A stretch of 64,000 nucleotides of DNA from assembly GCA_009617715.1 (NCBI GenBank), contig VTFK01000097.1, forward strand, positions 496,001 through 560,000. The letters are read 5' to 3'. The notes below the pieces were generated by a model. It did no database searches. It saw only the letters and a list, made by a program, of their open reading frames with translations, and had not been told where the DNA came from. Numbering within the stretch: position 1 is the first letter of the stretch; each line of letters starts with the position of its first letter. Made by a program: the position numbers and the translations under genes. Below are positions 11,701-25,400 of this stretch, piece by piece. Origin of the DNA: Plectrocnemia conspersa. Its lineage: Eukaryota > Arthropoda > Insecta > Trichoptera > Polycentropodidae.

Positions 11701-14270
11701 TCCATAGGTAAGTCTTGTAACGAGCTGGGACAACTCTCGGGGTGAAATAAACCCAATTAATTTATACAACCCTCGTGCGCCGCGTATGTTAATGCGCCGC
11801 TTTGTTCTTATTATTTTCCATATAATGCGACCAGAGTCGTGTTTCGTTTTATGTTTGGCAAAATAAAAGTTACGGCCTGGTAAGGGTTCAAATGAAACTA
11901 TTTACGGTGCTCTGGATGCTTTAGGGGGTGTTAAAAATGTTCGCGTAAACATAATGGATAATATTGCGAGACGTAATGAATTCTAGCGTATACATTATTA
12001 ACGCTCACGTGTGCTCTGTGTGTTTTTTTCATAACGTAATTCAATGGAGCTTTTCACAAATATATATATATTTTTTAATTTAATTTTCTTAGCATGTTTT
12101 AACTTGCAGGGTGTCTTTATATTAAAAATATTTACTAGCATCTCTTCGTAATAACAAATTCTTAAAGTTTTTTTATATTCGACATTATCTAATATTAATA
12201 AAATAGCAATACATTTTATTTTAGTCGGTTGATCAAGTGTCAAAATTCTGTTCTAATTTTAAAGCAGATATATATAATAAGTGGCGTTTATGATTACATT
12301 TAAGTCAGGAGTTTATCTACTAATGAATAACGCCAATAAAGGCTCAGAATTATTATTTAAAAAATGATGACCAAAATATTGCGGAATCAAAAGTCGAAAT
12401 AGTTTCTTGTAATAAGAATAGTTAAAAACTATGAATTATTGAGGGCCCTAATCACGATTTTTTACCACATACTTTATACTTAGAACAGTAGATATAAACT
12501 CGCACTAAGCGGAGCAACGCTGAGCATCAACGAGACTCAAAAGACCGAGGAAACAGCCGCTTTTTACTTTAACCCTGGTTCAGCTACAAAGTCTGAAATT
12601 CAGAGTTCAGACGCAGGCAAAACTAGAACATCACATATTTATAATAATGGCAAAAAATATACGTGAATATAGATGTGAATTTATTAATAATTTATAATAA
12701 TAATTCTTAAAATATCATAATTTTTCCTTAAAAGGGTTCGTTTTTAAACTTAAAGGACTTTTGCTTTAAGTTCAAAAAATACTTTATTTTAATTTAAATT
12801 GCATCTTTATTAATAATTTTGGGTATAAAAAATCGCTACAAAAAGTTAAATATTTTTACAAAATGACAAATATTGCTATCTTATTGATTTAAAAATTATA
12901 CTTATGCAATTAGTTTTATGTACATATTATTTTATTTTTATTTTTTATGGCTACTTGTGACGCGCATTCGCTTAAATTAAACTTGATTTTTATTTGTAAA
13001 CATATTATTGCTTGTATCATATAATATTATGAACATAACAATATCGATAATAACTAAAACAATGAGACCTTATATGGAAGAAAGTAACGAGTGTAATAAT
13101 TATATAAATCTTTGGGGGGGGGGGGGGATTAAAATTTATATTGTACACAGTTTATATTCTACGACATAAATAAAACTCTTTCTTAGTTTGTAAAAACAAC
13201 ACAAAAGTTAATATTGGCATATTATATTGTTATAAAATAGAAATTTCAACTATAAATATATTAATATAAGACTGTGATTAAAAATTAAATATAATGAACA
13301 ATGCAAATATATGTCTTTATTTTAAAATTAATTTAATAAAGTTAATATAGGCATTTATTTGTATTTAAAATTAAATATAATTATGGTAATAAGGAGTATT
13401 ATTTCGTTTCAAAGCTTTATCTTAAATTAGTAAATAAATTGTTCTATACATGTTGAAATATTATATGAAATATCAAATTTATTTCAGGTTCATTTTACAT
13501 TAAAATTTTGCTCATGCAAATAACGAAGCAGAGCAAATCTTTCTTGTCATCGTTTTTAATATCATTCATTACTTTGACATTCCAATTAAGAAACGTATTT
13601 ATCAAATTTCGTTCTTAGAAATAAATACAAAATTAATAACTCTGTCTTAATTACTATCAAAAGTAAATATAGCAAATAGGATTTATAGAATCGTATATTT
13701 AAAATGCGTCATTATATGCAATGTCAAAATTTGGAACGTGATATATAAATGTATATAATAAATAATACACTTAAACGTAAATATTATCATTTTTTTCGTC
13801 AACTCACACGCAAGTGCATTTTGGTAGCATATGGAAACCGTAACATATTTCTTTCGGTGGCCTGAGAACGTGATCCGGATCGAGAACAAAACATGAAAAA
13901 ATATACTGTATGTAAACTTTATGCATACATTGTATACATATAAGAACACGAGCTGTATATTATCACAAAGTATTTTTCTTTTGAGTCAAGAAGGATTTTC
14001 TCAAAGTTCAACGACACAACCCACATTGTATAGGCTCTGATCTTTTGACTTCTCAAAACCAATAAAACATCTCCTTGTACAATGTCGAAACGTCTTACGA
14101 AACGTTGTAACGCCAACGTTGCAAATTACCAATTGGTACGTGAAATATTCTGTCAACATTAACTTATACTTAAGTGTGTTACATATTCACAAAAGTCTGA
14201 ACATTAAATTTCAATTATCAAATATACAATTATAGAATTAATTAATGAATCTATATATAATACTTACTTA
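8780..14270. other. intergenic; GC-richer islands at about 8930-9510, 10840-11350 and 11700-11990
   Basis: No gene or transposon was recognised. The islands are unique-looking. The first has an AAAGCTCG octamer (9291-9298) and a gcgagattcgcgag palindromic stretch near 9420. Two overlapping plus frames and one minus frame at 9039-9349 are open by chance in the same island and show no domain. The rest is AT-rich. Confidence 0.5.
13114..13127 (+). repeat. G14 homopolymer
   Basis: Fourteen consecutive G sit in AT-rich DNA. The run can form a G-quadruplex-like structure and is also a typical place for assembly length error. Confidence 0.9.
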
Positions 14271-14999
14271 ATATGTTTACGCAAAGTGGCCGATTTTTAC
14301 TCGGATCAAAACCGACCGTTATTTGGAAGGGCAAAAGTTTTTGATTTTAGTGTTAATGTTTATTTTATTAAGACAGAGTTTATTATTTTTATTATTATAA
14401 AATATGTTATGCAATATTTGAGAAATGTTTTCTGTGGATACATACGTAGGCTCTATGCGAGTTGAAGTCTGGATTCCGTACGCTAAACTGGACCAGTGGA
14501 TACGAAAAGAATCAGCAGCTTTTCCTCTTGGTCAAAGTCTAAGTTGGAGGGCTCTTAAGGATATGATGCCTTGAACTCCGAAGTGGACGTTCAAATATGA
14601 ATGTTCAAGTATGAGCTGTAGAAAAAGTTTCTGAATTAGTCTCAGAGGAGTTTTTAGAAGAAATGTCAGAGTGGAAGTATTCAGATGAAGTTTCTGAGGG
14701 AAACTGATACTCGGTTTCTTGCGTTCCCATATTTATAGTCACATCTCCTCCATAGGGGAGTTTGTTATTCGTTTATTTTTGATGGGACAATCATTTTTTT
14801 TTCATTTGAATGTTTGTAACTGCTATCACTGAAGAAAACATCGATTTGATTTACAATATGGTAATGGCAAATCAGTGAATCAAGACCCGAGTAATGGTAG
14901 AGGATATTTTTTTTTAAGCGGGTTCAAAACATTTTAAGCAATGAGTTGTCAATAATGTCAATAATTTCTATTTCGGCTTCAGTAACGTGAACGTTTTCA

Positions 15000-15460
15000 G
15001 ACGTCACCCGACTGCTCTGTCATAAAATTATTTAAAAATTTAAATAAAACTATGAGCCACATGTCTACCACTATTCTGAATCAAAGTAAGAGTTGAAACA
15101 GTAGAAAAGAAGTGGTACACCACCTTTCAAAAAACCTATGGTGAGGCCCATCCGCTCGCAAATAGATTGCTTCTGTTTTTCGGGACGCGAAGGAAATATT
15201 AATGGCGAATCTTTCTAATAAAAAGCACACCATAACAAGTAAATGCTACTCTGACTTGTGACATTGAGCTTTGCTAAGAAATAAAAATAAAGTTTCTTGG
15301 AATGCCGATGAAAAACGTTCATTAAAGACCATCAGGAAAACGCTTCAGCACATACATCATTGCATTACAGCTAAAAACTCTACTTCTGCTACAAACTCAA
15401 AAAGACTAGATTAATTAAGACATATCCGAACATCAATATTGCTCCCAAATGCTTATTACC
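15000..15460 (+). mobile_element. dead mariner transposase fragment
   Basis: With frameshifts and stops, the plus strand reads IASVFRDAKEILMANL and KKHTITSKCYSDL, and then HQENASAHTS at about 15330-15359. These match the mariner blocks SVFWDAKGILLIDYL, KTITGEYYASLL and HQDNAPAHTS. The last is the catalytic DNAPAH motif, here with the Asp changed to Glu. LKKTRLIKTYPNINIAPKC follows where functional copies have the LLPHPPYSPDLAP region. No intact frame or terminal repeats were seen, so this is an old relic. Confidence 0.8.
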
Positions 15461-16038
15461 AATATTTTAATAATATTGAAAAATGTTTATTTCACATATT
15501 TTAATAATATTGATTAAAGAAAATAATAATAATGACTTATCAATCAATAAATATGCTGAACTAAAAATCAGAAAAGTTAAATAATAATAATTATTTTTAT
15601 TGAAAAATCTTATTTGTTTTATTAGTTCTTAAAGCAAATAAGAGCCTTAAAATCAAACCTTGAATAGGACACAAAAAAGCTAAGCCATTGTAGTAAATAT
15701 ATATTATATTCTGAATAATAGAACTATTTTAATAGCTTTTTATTTATTTCTGTCAAAATCTAGTAACTTTAGAACAGACATCGTTTTAGGGGTGAATTTA
15801 CTATCACGTATTGAATTTTTTATTAATATTATTATAACTTGTCTTCTACCAACTAACTGTTAACAAAGTTAAAGAGGGCACTTTCTTATTTGACAGTTAC
15901 AGTGTGACACGGTCGCATAAATAATACATTAAAAAATATGAAGCATACATGTTTAATCTGAAATTTTGTACGAAGCACCGATGACCCATTGTTTCGTGTT
16001 ACAACGACACGTCTTATAGTCGAGTGTAAAAATTTCAG

Positions 16039-16203
16039 TGCTGTATTTATTGCCAGCGGTTGTGTCAGATGACGCGACAGGCCATTTCTCAGAAAGTCTT
16101 GCCTTGAACGAATCTGGAGCTATTCGCTTGCATTCGTCATATGTAAATCTTGGAGAAGCATTCCGAGAAGAAAAAAGAATCGAAGCGTTCCTTGAGAGTA
16201 TGC
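16039..16203 (+). CDS. unassigned candidate exon
   Basis: A coding-like stretch follows a good acceptor (aaaatttcag at 16029-16038) and runs to CAA|gtgttt, a possible donor at about 16204. The translation includes LYLLPAVVSDDATGHFSESL and then ALNESGAIRLHSSYVNLGEA, with FREEKRIEAFLESMQ at the end. Its balanced composition contrasts with the low-complexity frames around it. I recognise no domain and see no partner exon nearby. It may be an exon of an unrelated gene, a pseudogene scrap or chance. Confidence 0.25.
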
Positions 16204-17751
16204 AAGTGTTTTTTTTTGTTTATTGTGACATTATGCACTACAATATAAAAATAGTTATATGGGATCATAAATTCTACTTAGCTCATGAAATTATAAATCA
16301 AGGCGTGGTACTTTTTTGTATTTTTTTATGTCGCGATGTAAGTTTTATTTAAGTGTCACGACTTTAACAAAAGCTATTTTTAAATATGAAGGATTGTTTA
16401 TAAAGATATTATGTAATTTTACATGATAGTATATTAAAAAATACAATACTAAAACATATCAGTAATTAGAATGTAAAAAAATCTAAGAAAATAAACCATA
16501 CAGGTACGGAATAAATTCTACTCGTAACATCCAGAATAAATTTCGTTTTTGAAAGGCATATAAAAAGCAGGTCCTTCTTAGTGATCTTTATTTTTCTCAG
16601 GATAAGTTGACTCATCGCCAGTTTTAAATAGCGTAATTACATAATTAAATAGCCAGTTTTTACATTTGTTTCTTTACATTGTATCAATGTGATATTTTAA
16701 ATTCAAAATGTAACAAACGAGATGCATCTCAAACATGCAGCGTCAAAATATCCACACGAAATCTCCTCGCTGTAAATTGCATAAGAAAACACACGCTTCA
16801 TCAACCATTCGTACATAGAAACTAGCGTGTGTGCTTCTTCACTACATTCTATATTTTCATTTTGATTTCATAGAACATATTCAAAGCTTTCCAGGTGCAC
16901 AGCCTCACGTCGCGTGATCTCGCACAATAAAGAAGCTCTTCATCTGCACCATTCCAGGGCAATAACTCTCTCGTTTTATTTAACGCGGGGGTCCAAGACG
17001 TAACTTTTATTTCATCAGGCTTTAGTGCTATAGAATGGCACGTGCATATTAGTCGTCGGGCCATAAAAGGCACAGAAAAAATTACTACATTCGTTGTCCT
17101 TCGTTAAAAGTGAGAGTTTGGTTTTACAGCTCCGGGAGATCAAAGAGTTTGAATGTATCTTTGGATCGGCTAAGTTACGACTTCCCTTTCGAGCGATGTA
17201 TAATTTGGATAATGCAGTCGTTGAAGGCTGAGAATAATATTTCATAAGCTAAGAGGACTTGAGAATTTTCATGAGAGTACCCATTAATAATTTTTAATTA
17301 AAATTAATAGCAAACGTGATTCTAATTGACACAGCATGCACGTGTAATAATCACATACGCGAGGATTCTATATTCCATAAGAAATATATACTATAAATTT
17401 AGTTTTGATATATAAGCACATAAATATTTATTTAAAGATATATTATATAGTTTTGATGTCACTGAACGTGTTTTAAAACGTCTTATTTAATGTTTTGCAA
17501 CTTTATAAAACAGCCTAAAACTATTTGAATGATACAAATAACGTTGTCAAACTTTATTTAAACTTGTACTGATTGTTAACTGAATATATTTGTAAATTTA
17601 AATTCATAAGAATTATGTATCTATTGTTAAATTTGATTATAAAAAATTTAAAGAAACCAAATTTAAAATTTTACGCAGACTTATTTTTTTAATACTGATT
17701 TTCAGATTGGTGACTTTAATACAGTACAATTAATTGTAATGCAGTTTAATT

Positions 17752-17758
<7 letters not shown>

Positions 17759-17841
<83 letters not shown>
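17759..17841. repeat. (TA)n microsatellite, about 41 units
   Basis: This is an uninterrupted TA dinucleotide run. It is self-complementary, likely polymorphic, and a possible assembly weak spot. Confidence 0.97.
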
Positions 17842-19340
17842 CATGTGTAACTTCTAAAAATACAGAACAACTATATAACTAATAATTGAAACGGTTTGTA
17901 ATGGTTTTTAATATCAAATGAAATTTAATAATGAAACGTCAAACACAGGCTTTTGATGTATTTTTAACTTTAAAACAGTTAATGTGTTAATACAAAATTA
18001 ATAATTAAATTAAATGAACAACAGAAGGTAAGATATTGAATATGGAAAAGTATGAAGGATAAACTTTTAGTATGACATCCATCATACTACGGTTTACTAT
18101 ACATATTTAATGTGACGTAAAATTAATAAACTTTATATGATCAATATAGTTTCAAAGTACGAGAGCATCTGTCGAGATATATTTGTAAGTGACTTGGATC
18201 GTATATGAATGTTGTAAAGCTACGGGAAAATCTCAGTTTGTTGGCTAATTAAGGTACAAATAAATCTATCGGACGGCAAAGCTGGCAGATTGCTTCCCCA
18301 TTGGATCCAGTCGTTAATGTTTAACTGTCATGGGGGTGAGATACCACCACTAGCGTGGAGGCCAGTATTTTACAGCACTAAAATGGTCACAGGAATGTTC
18401 TTGACGGGGTGGATTTGACCCGCGGGCTTCTGCGCTATGACGGCGCTGTAGTTTTATGGATCATTATGTTTACCCTGACGGAATTTCATTGCTATGTACA
18501 TACACCGTAACGGCTGTAAGATGTCTAGGATATGAGCTGGACATAAACTTTTACGAGATTGTTTACCCATGTAAGGGCGGCTCACCTGTCCCAATCGACT
18601 CCTGCTGCTGGTGCGTCATTAAATTCGAAAGTCCAATTAAATTTATCTCTGTGGAAAAGTGTCGAAAGTCAAAAAACCGATAATTCTAGGAGCTTTCATT
18701 GCATTAGTAACGATGGATTTAAGTATGAGGGTTTTTTATGTATGTCAACCGTCGAAGGATGTTTATTATAAACCGGTTACTTTGGTAATTAAGGGGTAAT
18801 TTAGCCCTTAAGCTTAATACAATAAATTGTACGATAAAAACTTATTTCACAGATGTCAAAATATATCGAGAAATCGGTATACATAATTTATTTACATACT
18901 AGTCTAAAATATAATTTTCATCATTACCAAATTTTATTTTCATATTCCCTGCAATGTTTCTTATAAAACGTGAATGTTTTGGAGAAACATACGAAAAGGG
19001 TGATTTTCTTCTTCGCTCACTTATTGTTATTGTGTAGTGTTTAGAGATTAATCAATAGATCTAATGAGACAATAATTCGAAAGAACATGGAATATGTGGT
19101 TAAACTTCTTAGTTCAATTATTGCTTTTTTTTAAGTACTTCTTGTTGTTGCGTTGTCGTGATGAAAAATATGCCGCATCTGCGTGCACTGTGTTTTTATC
19201 ATAAAATTAGTTATTTAATCGCAATGATTTTATAATTTATTATTGTAATGTTTTATTTTAAGTAGATTATAGATTTCATTAACGTATAGTATTTCTTATA
19301 TTAGTAATTTACATATGGTACTTGTTGCTCTGACAAGTAT

Positions 19341-19490
19341 TTTGTTCGTTCTGGAGTACCGCAGAGATCCATTTTGGATCCTCTGCTTTTTAAGTGATTT
19401 AAATGCGACAATTAAGAACTTAGAATAGTTAATTAAATATATTGATGATTAAAGTGTTAATTTTGTGCTGATGACGCGTTTTAAGGTATT
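19341..19490 (+). mobile_element. short reverse transcriptase fragment of a non-LTR element
   Basis: The plus strand reads SGVPQRSILDPLLF (consensus SGVPQGSILGPLLF, RT block 4), then in another frame SDLNATIKNLE, then FCADDAF, the (Y/F)xDD catalytic block. Stops and frameshifts separate the blocks, and the spacing is that of a normal RT. Only about 150 bases survive, and it cannot be assigned to a clade. It is not continuous with the relic at 1.92-2.75 kb. Confidence 0.75.
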
Positions 19491-22400
19491 CGCACAAATG
19501 CAGATTCGCTGTCTTTTTTCATCATTGCCAAGTGTAACATTTTCCATATATCTTTATCTGGCAGTATCTTTAGAAATACTATACCTAGTGAGTGATGTTC
19601 AAGCAGCGATGGATATTAATATCGCCTTGTAAATCGCTGAAGTTTGCTATAATGCTCGGTTTCGTTGTGCGGAGCGCGTGTCACTTACTGATTCACTTTC
19701 TGAAATATACGTTAGGTCGTAGCGTCCTCGAATATAGCTTTATGGTCCGTAATCTCAGCGAAGCGAAGCACTCCACGTTGTTGAAAATTAAACTGAGAAT
19801 ATTTCTTAGATATTTGGATATACGGATGGAATATATATTTTTATCCTAATGACTTTTTTTTGGAGCGTTGGAATATAATTCATCGTATTCTCGTGTTTAA
19901 TCAATGAATCACCTTTTGAAGATGCTTATTTATTTTTTAAATGTATATGTACACAATTTTAATCATGTTTTTATTATTATTATTTTAAAAGTGATTGCAA
20001 AAAATAAATAATTATCGGCAACTTTTCGTTGATATTTGAACAAGTATAATGCTAGTTATATTAAAGCTTACTTATTGCATAAAAGAGCAAAATTCATATG
20101 TGATATAAAAGCTCGATCTAAATTGTTGGCAAGGAATAGCATAATAGGAATTTTCCTAGCGATAAGGGTGGCAACCTTAAGGGTAAGGTATGCAGCCTCG
20201 CCTTACACAAAGTCCATGTAGTGGTTTAGTGAAAAAGATAAGCTAATTTGGAATTTGTGCGTCTCAAGTGGTGGCAACCAAGCTCTCTCTCGTGTAACTA
20301 TATCCCGGCATTATTACCTTTTTTCCTTGGAAAAAGACGTCTTTTCTTTTATCGCCGTCATCTCCTCTCTTCGGGCGAGGTGAGGATTTTTTTATTTTTT
20401 TTACCTAGCAACAAACGACATATTAATTTGACCTTTTTGACGTCGTGTCTATTTTATTATTGCGCACGTTATTATTTTTGTTAGAATATGCTATTTTTTG
20501 TATTGAAAAATGTTTTTATATGTGTGCTTCTGTACCTGCTTTTTTATTTCCAAATATTTTGTAATTTATCATATATAGAAACAAATCTAAATATACATAA
20601 ATTTATCAAATATGTCCCTTGGAGAAATAAAAAATACCTACGCCTAAAATGTACATCTAACTAATCCGAAATTTCTATTAACCACTCAAATTATCATAAT
20701 TAAAGATCTCTCATTTTCGTTGTCATATTAATTTAAACTTTGACAGCGTAAAATGAGATAAAGTTGAAATTTCCATATAATATTATTATAACGACTAATA
20801 TTTTTTTAATCTTTGTAACGCCAACTCTTATGAATAAAAATTACAATAATAGCATATTGTTATTTCTGAAAAAATATAGATTATACTATTTTTAAATATA
20901 GATTCTTAAGGTGAAAATATGAATTTTATAATATGGACTATGATAGAAAAAATATAAATTTCTAGGCGATATATGATCCTCAAATGAATAAACAGCAAAA
21001 TGTAACTTACCCTCATTTCCCTGATGTTAGATAAGAATATATTGGAATCATAATTATATTATGATATATTCATTACCACAAAATTAAAATTTTATTTATA
21101 TTATCATATATTAACTAGGATTATTAAAAATATAACAAGCATCATATCAAAGTATTTCAGCGTGTTATGACTCATGTTTTTTTAGTGTAAAATATTTATA
21201 TAATTATGTATTTTCATACAGTAAAAATAATTACACTTTAATTGAATAAATATATATTAAATTATACAGATATGTGTAACTATATTAAATATGGATTTAG
21301 CATACGCTCAAGTATATTACGTGTATGGATCAAGATTGAAGAATAAAAAAGCGGATTATGTTGTCTGGTATATAAAATCTACTTACAAAATAATAATTTC
21401 TATCGTTACTTGTGATGGTGAGACGATCCTTGCGAATAATACGAAAGATAATTGGCAATTTCGTTGTGTAAATATTACAATCGCAATTATTAAAGCAAAT
21501 ACCACAATTCGTTATTCAATATACCTCCATAATACGACTTTTCCAATATAAATGCTAAGCTAATAAATATTTTACCATAATCGATCGTATAGTGTCGACT
21601 TGTTACATATGCAAGAACACTATGCGGAAAGTCGCCTAGCAAACTAACATGGAAAATGCATTTTATAATTTATATATAAAATTTTAAAACAAGTTCATCC
21701 GGCTGCAGGTAATCAAATTGTAATTTTGCGTTTATTTTTATTCTGCAGTGTCAGACCAAGGGGAGTTTTTAATTAATATCTGTCTTGAGAGTAACGACTC
21801 GTTAAATATATTTTTTTAAATATTAAGAGTTAAAAGTTTTTTAATTAATTCTGAACTATCGTAATGTGTTTTTTTGATAATATTTCATTGAACGTACTAT
21901 TGGGATTTATATAAATTTACATTCTAATCTGCGAATCGTGAAAGATTCGACAATTCAATAAATTAATCCCAGTAATAAAATTCCCAGGGTGGATCCAGAA
22001 TCTTGTAGCTGTAGTATAAATTGGGGGATAGGGTTAAACTTATTCTGTGAGCGATAAAGCTAATGGAGCATAGAGTAGATATCATGTGTCCTAATCCTTA
22101 TTGCCTTTTATGCGAAGCTCCGAGGACGGCGACTGATAAGGACGAGCTAAAATTTGCAATACAAAGGCTGTCGCTGCTACTGTGGATGGCTAAAAGTGTT
22201 TCTGAGGGCAATTTCGCTCTCACGAATTTTATTTTTGCATACACATAGCACGGTCAAAATAAAGTATTCGACAATATCGATAAAATTTTATCGCATCGCT
22301 TTATAAGCCGTCGTTTTTGTATTATGCTAATTGGATGGAAGGGTGGGTGGATTGGATCTATATAGGTGGTCTTTGCAAAGCGTTCATGCTGCGAAACAAA

Positions 22401-25400
22401 CATGCAACAATGAATATGGATGTTACAACTATAATCAGCGAGATGGGAGATAGAGAATGTTGCAGGGTTGTTGAAAAAAATATAAACTCAATTTGCCCGA
22501 GGACCACTCGTCCAAAAAGGGAAGGGCTTAGCGCGAGCGCAATTCAAGGGATTATAAAGAGGGCTGTGGCATAAAATCGAGCGCCCTTGAAAATTTTACA
22601 ATTATTATGCGCGAGTGTGTGTGATTGCATGACGTGTACTAAATTCATACGATAATGGGTATAGATTGGCTAAAAAGTCATAAATATTATAAAAATAAAT
22701 TGTTAGCAAGGCAATTTTATAACTACAGCTATTGCAGCCTTATATATAAACCTTTATTTCTCAATAAATATTTCCCGACACATTGCAGAATAAATACATA
22801 TACATATACAAAAATGTACTGTAATATAAAATATTTATGTTAATATTGTTACATACAAATTGATAATTATTGTTATTCGTGAACTTTGTAATATGTCACA
22901 TAAAAATCAGTATTAAATACGTATATTTTAAAGTTAGATTTGATTGGTGTTTTAATTTTTTTAATACATTTTTATTTACATCTATTTTTTGGTATCAATT
23001 ATAACAATAATTAATAATAACACATATATGTACGTATGTGAAATTATAAATTATTGAAATATAAAGATAGAAAACTCTAGTTATGCATACTAGTAAAGAG
23101 TGCAATAAGGCAGTATCTAGAGCGACTTAACGTCATAGTACATAGATTTGTCAAGGACTCACCTACACAATGAAATACAGCAAGTAATCTCTACCAACGT
23201 ACGTTGTGGGGATACGACGGGCTTACACGACAGTGTATATAATGCGGTACTTAACCAGACTAGTTCACTACCACTACTTTGCTACAATAACTTTTTCGAT
23301 TGCGGACATCGACCTTGCCTCATGGTAAACATCATCTCCAGCACACAATTGAGACCATAAGCACTGATTACTTCAAGAAGGATAACTTATCCCGATCGAC
23401 TTATCCGAAGACCTACTATCGAAACGATGCTTTGACTTTGACGTGCAGCAACATGCAACGTGTTGCAACTGGCATCTTCTCTTGAGTAAATAAATTAATA
23501 TCATAGACTTGACTTCTATAGGTATTTGCTGTTTTTATAGTCGTCGGAGAAATATTCTGGTAATATAGTAGTATATGTATCCAATACATATATAGTTAAT
23601 TATAAATTAATACAACATGTATATATTATTTATAAAAAAAGTATATTGTTATGAATTTATCAGTTAATTATTACGGCACTAAAAACAAACAGACTAATCT
23701 TTAGGAACATATTAAACTCATAAGGTTATCACATACATAATTTATTTGCAATTGTTATAAAATAATTTATTATGTTTTATAGACAGATAAATAAATAAAC
23801 AATGAGGTTTATATTTGTTACATTAATTATTTTAACTGACAACTCATTTCTGCAGAAAAATAATGTACTTTTCACTTGTACTACTAGAACTCTTATTTTT
23901 ATTTTACACCTGAATCTAAGTAGTATGTATTATATAAATTTTATTTTTGGCGAATTGCCAGATTATCTCTTTTCAAATCAGTTGGGACGCATCCGTAAAA
24001 TTCTAATTTGACTTCACACTTCTAATTTGACAGTGACATAAATTGAACCAATGCCTAACCCCCGACAATATCATGTTATTAATAATTTGTTATATCAACA
24101 ATAATGCACATTTTCAGCAATTCTGACCACCCTGCCATTTTATAGGGCAGATGAAGGGCAGCAGTCTGTTACGTAGCATTTGTCTCGTTCGGCAGCGGGC
24201 GGTTAAAGTTACTGGCGGTGGATTTAACCGCGTTTGTTTCACAATTTATTATGACCGCCGGACGTAGATTTTTCCACCGGCAGTAAATTTGATCGATCCG
24301 CGGATTATGCTAGTTCATTTTGGCTCGGTGCCATCGTGCGCCAGACACTTATATTATCTCATTCTGCGACATCGCCACTGTTTTAGGGGATTTTTAGGGT
24401 GCGACGCCTTTGGCACTGTCCCTGAAAACTGGCACCTTTTCCGACCTAATCTAGAGGATCGAAGCGAAAGCTGTCGATCCAGATTTTGGGGGATTAAGTG
24501 TGCCGAGCCCGGCGGTAAACATTGACGGAACGCGCAGGAAAAACACTATTGATGCCCGTGCCAATGTTTACACGTTCTTGGGCGTCATTTTTTGAAAACA
24601 TCCAAAAACGTGATACATGATGTTGGAAAATAATCTGACGTGAAATACGATGATTAAAAACTTTGAATATTTTGCATACATTGGTAGCATCTGATTTATT
24701 AAATAGATGTTTATTATCTTAGAATTTGCAAATGTAATATTTATACTGTAACAATAAAAAAATATGTTCTAGAAAAGATTGATTATATTATGTATATCAA
24801 CGGTATTTAGTGTAAATGATCCAACTTTACAATTGTCTACTTTATAGGAGAAGCAAAAATTGTTGTTTACTTTAATTATTTGAAATTAATATATCTAATT
24901 ACGATGATTAATGTTTATGGTGTTAAAAACTCTGTTGCGTTCATTGTTTATGTGTCTTTTGGGTACCATAATATGATGATTTCTTTAAATGATTTCTTTA
25001 TGAAGCACTTTTGATAAAAATGACGCTTTCTAATAAAATTATGTAGAATCTCCAACTAAATTAAATAAAAAAGTAATGATTTAATTCAAAATTATTATGT
25101 ATGTCACCATTTGGCGTTTATTTATAAAAAAAATGCGCTATTATTGAAAACCGGCCTTACCTGCAAAGTGACATCTACCGATTATAAACTATAATACATG
25201 TAATAATTAATTATATATAAATGTCACTGATTCCCAGACTTTCAGTCTAGTGGTTTTAATATCTACTTGTATATAGATATTTATTATGTATGATTTACCT
25301 AACCTGTTGGTACATATTTACCCCATTGTAACGCATTGGGCTAACGCCTGTCAGGTTGATTTCACATATAAATCTAGTTATCTAAACATAAGTTTGTACT

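Larger units (their letters stand above)
15480..19320. other. intergenic; island at about 18160-18780
   Basis: Apart from the candidate exon at 16039-16203 and the TA microsatellite, nothing is recognised. The GC-richer island at 18160-18780 carries two overlapping plus-strand open frames of 70-75 codons without known motifs. A second small island with antisense open frames lies at about 16850-17240. Confidence 0.45.
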
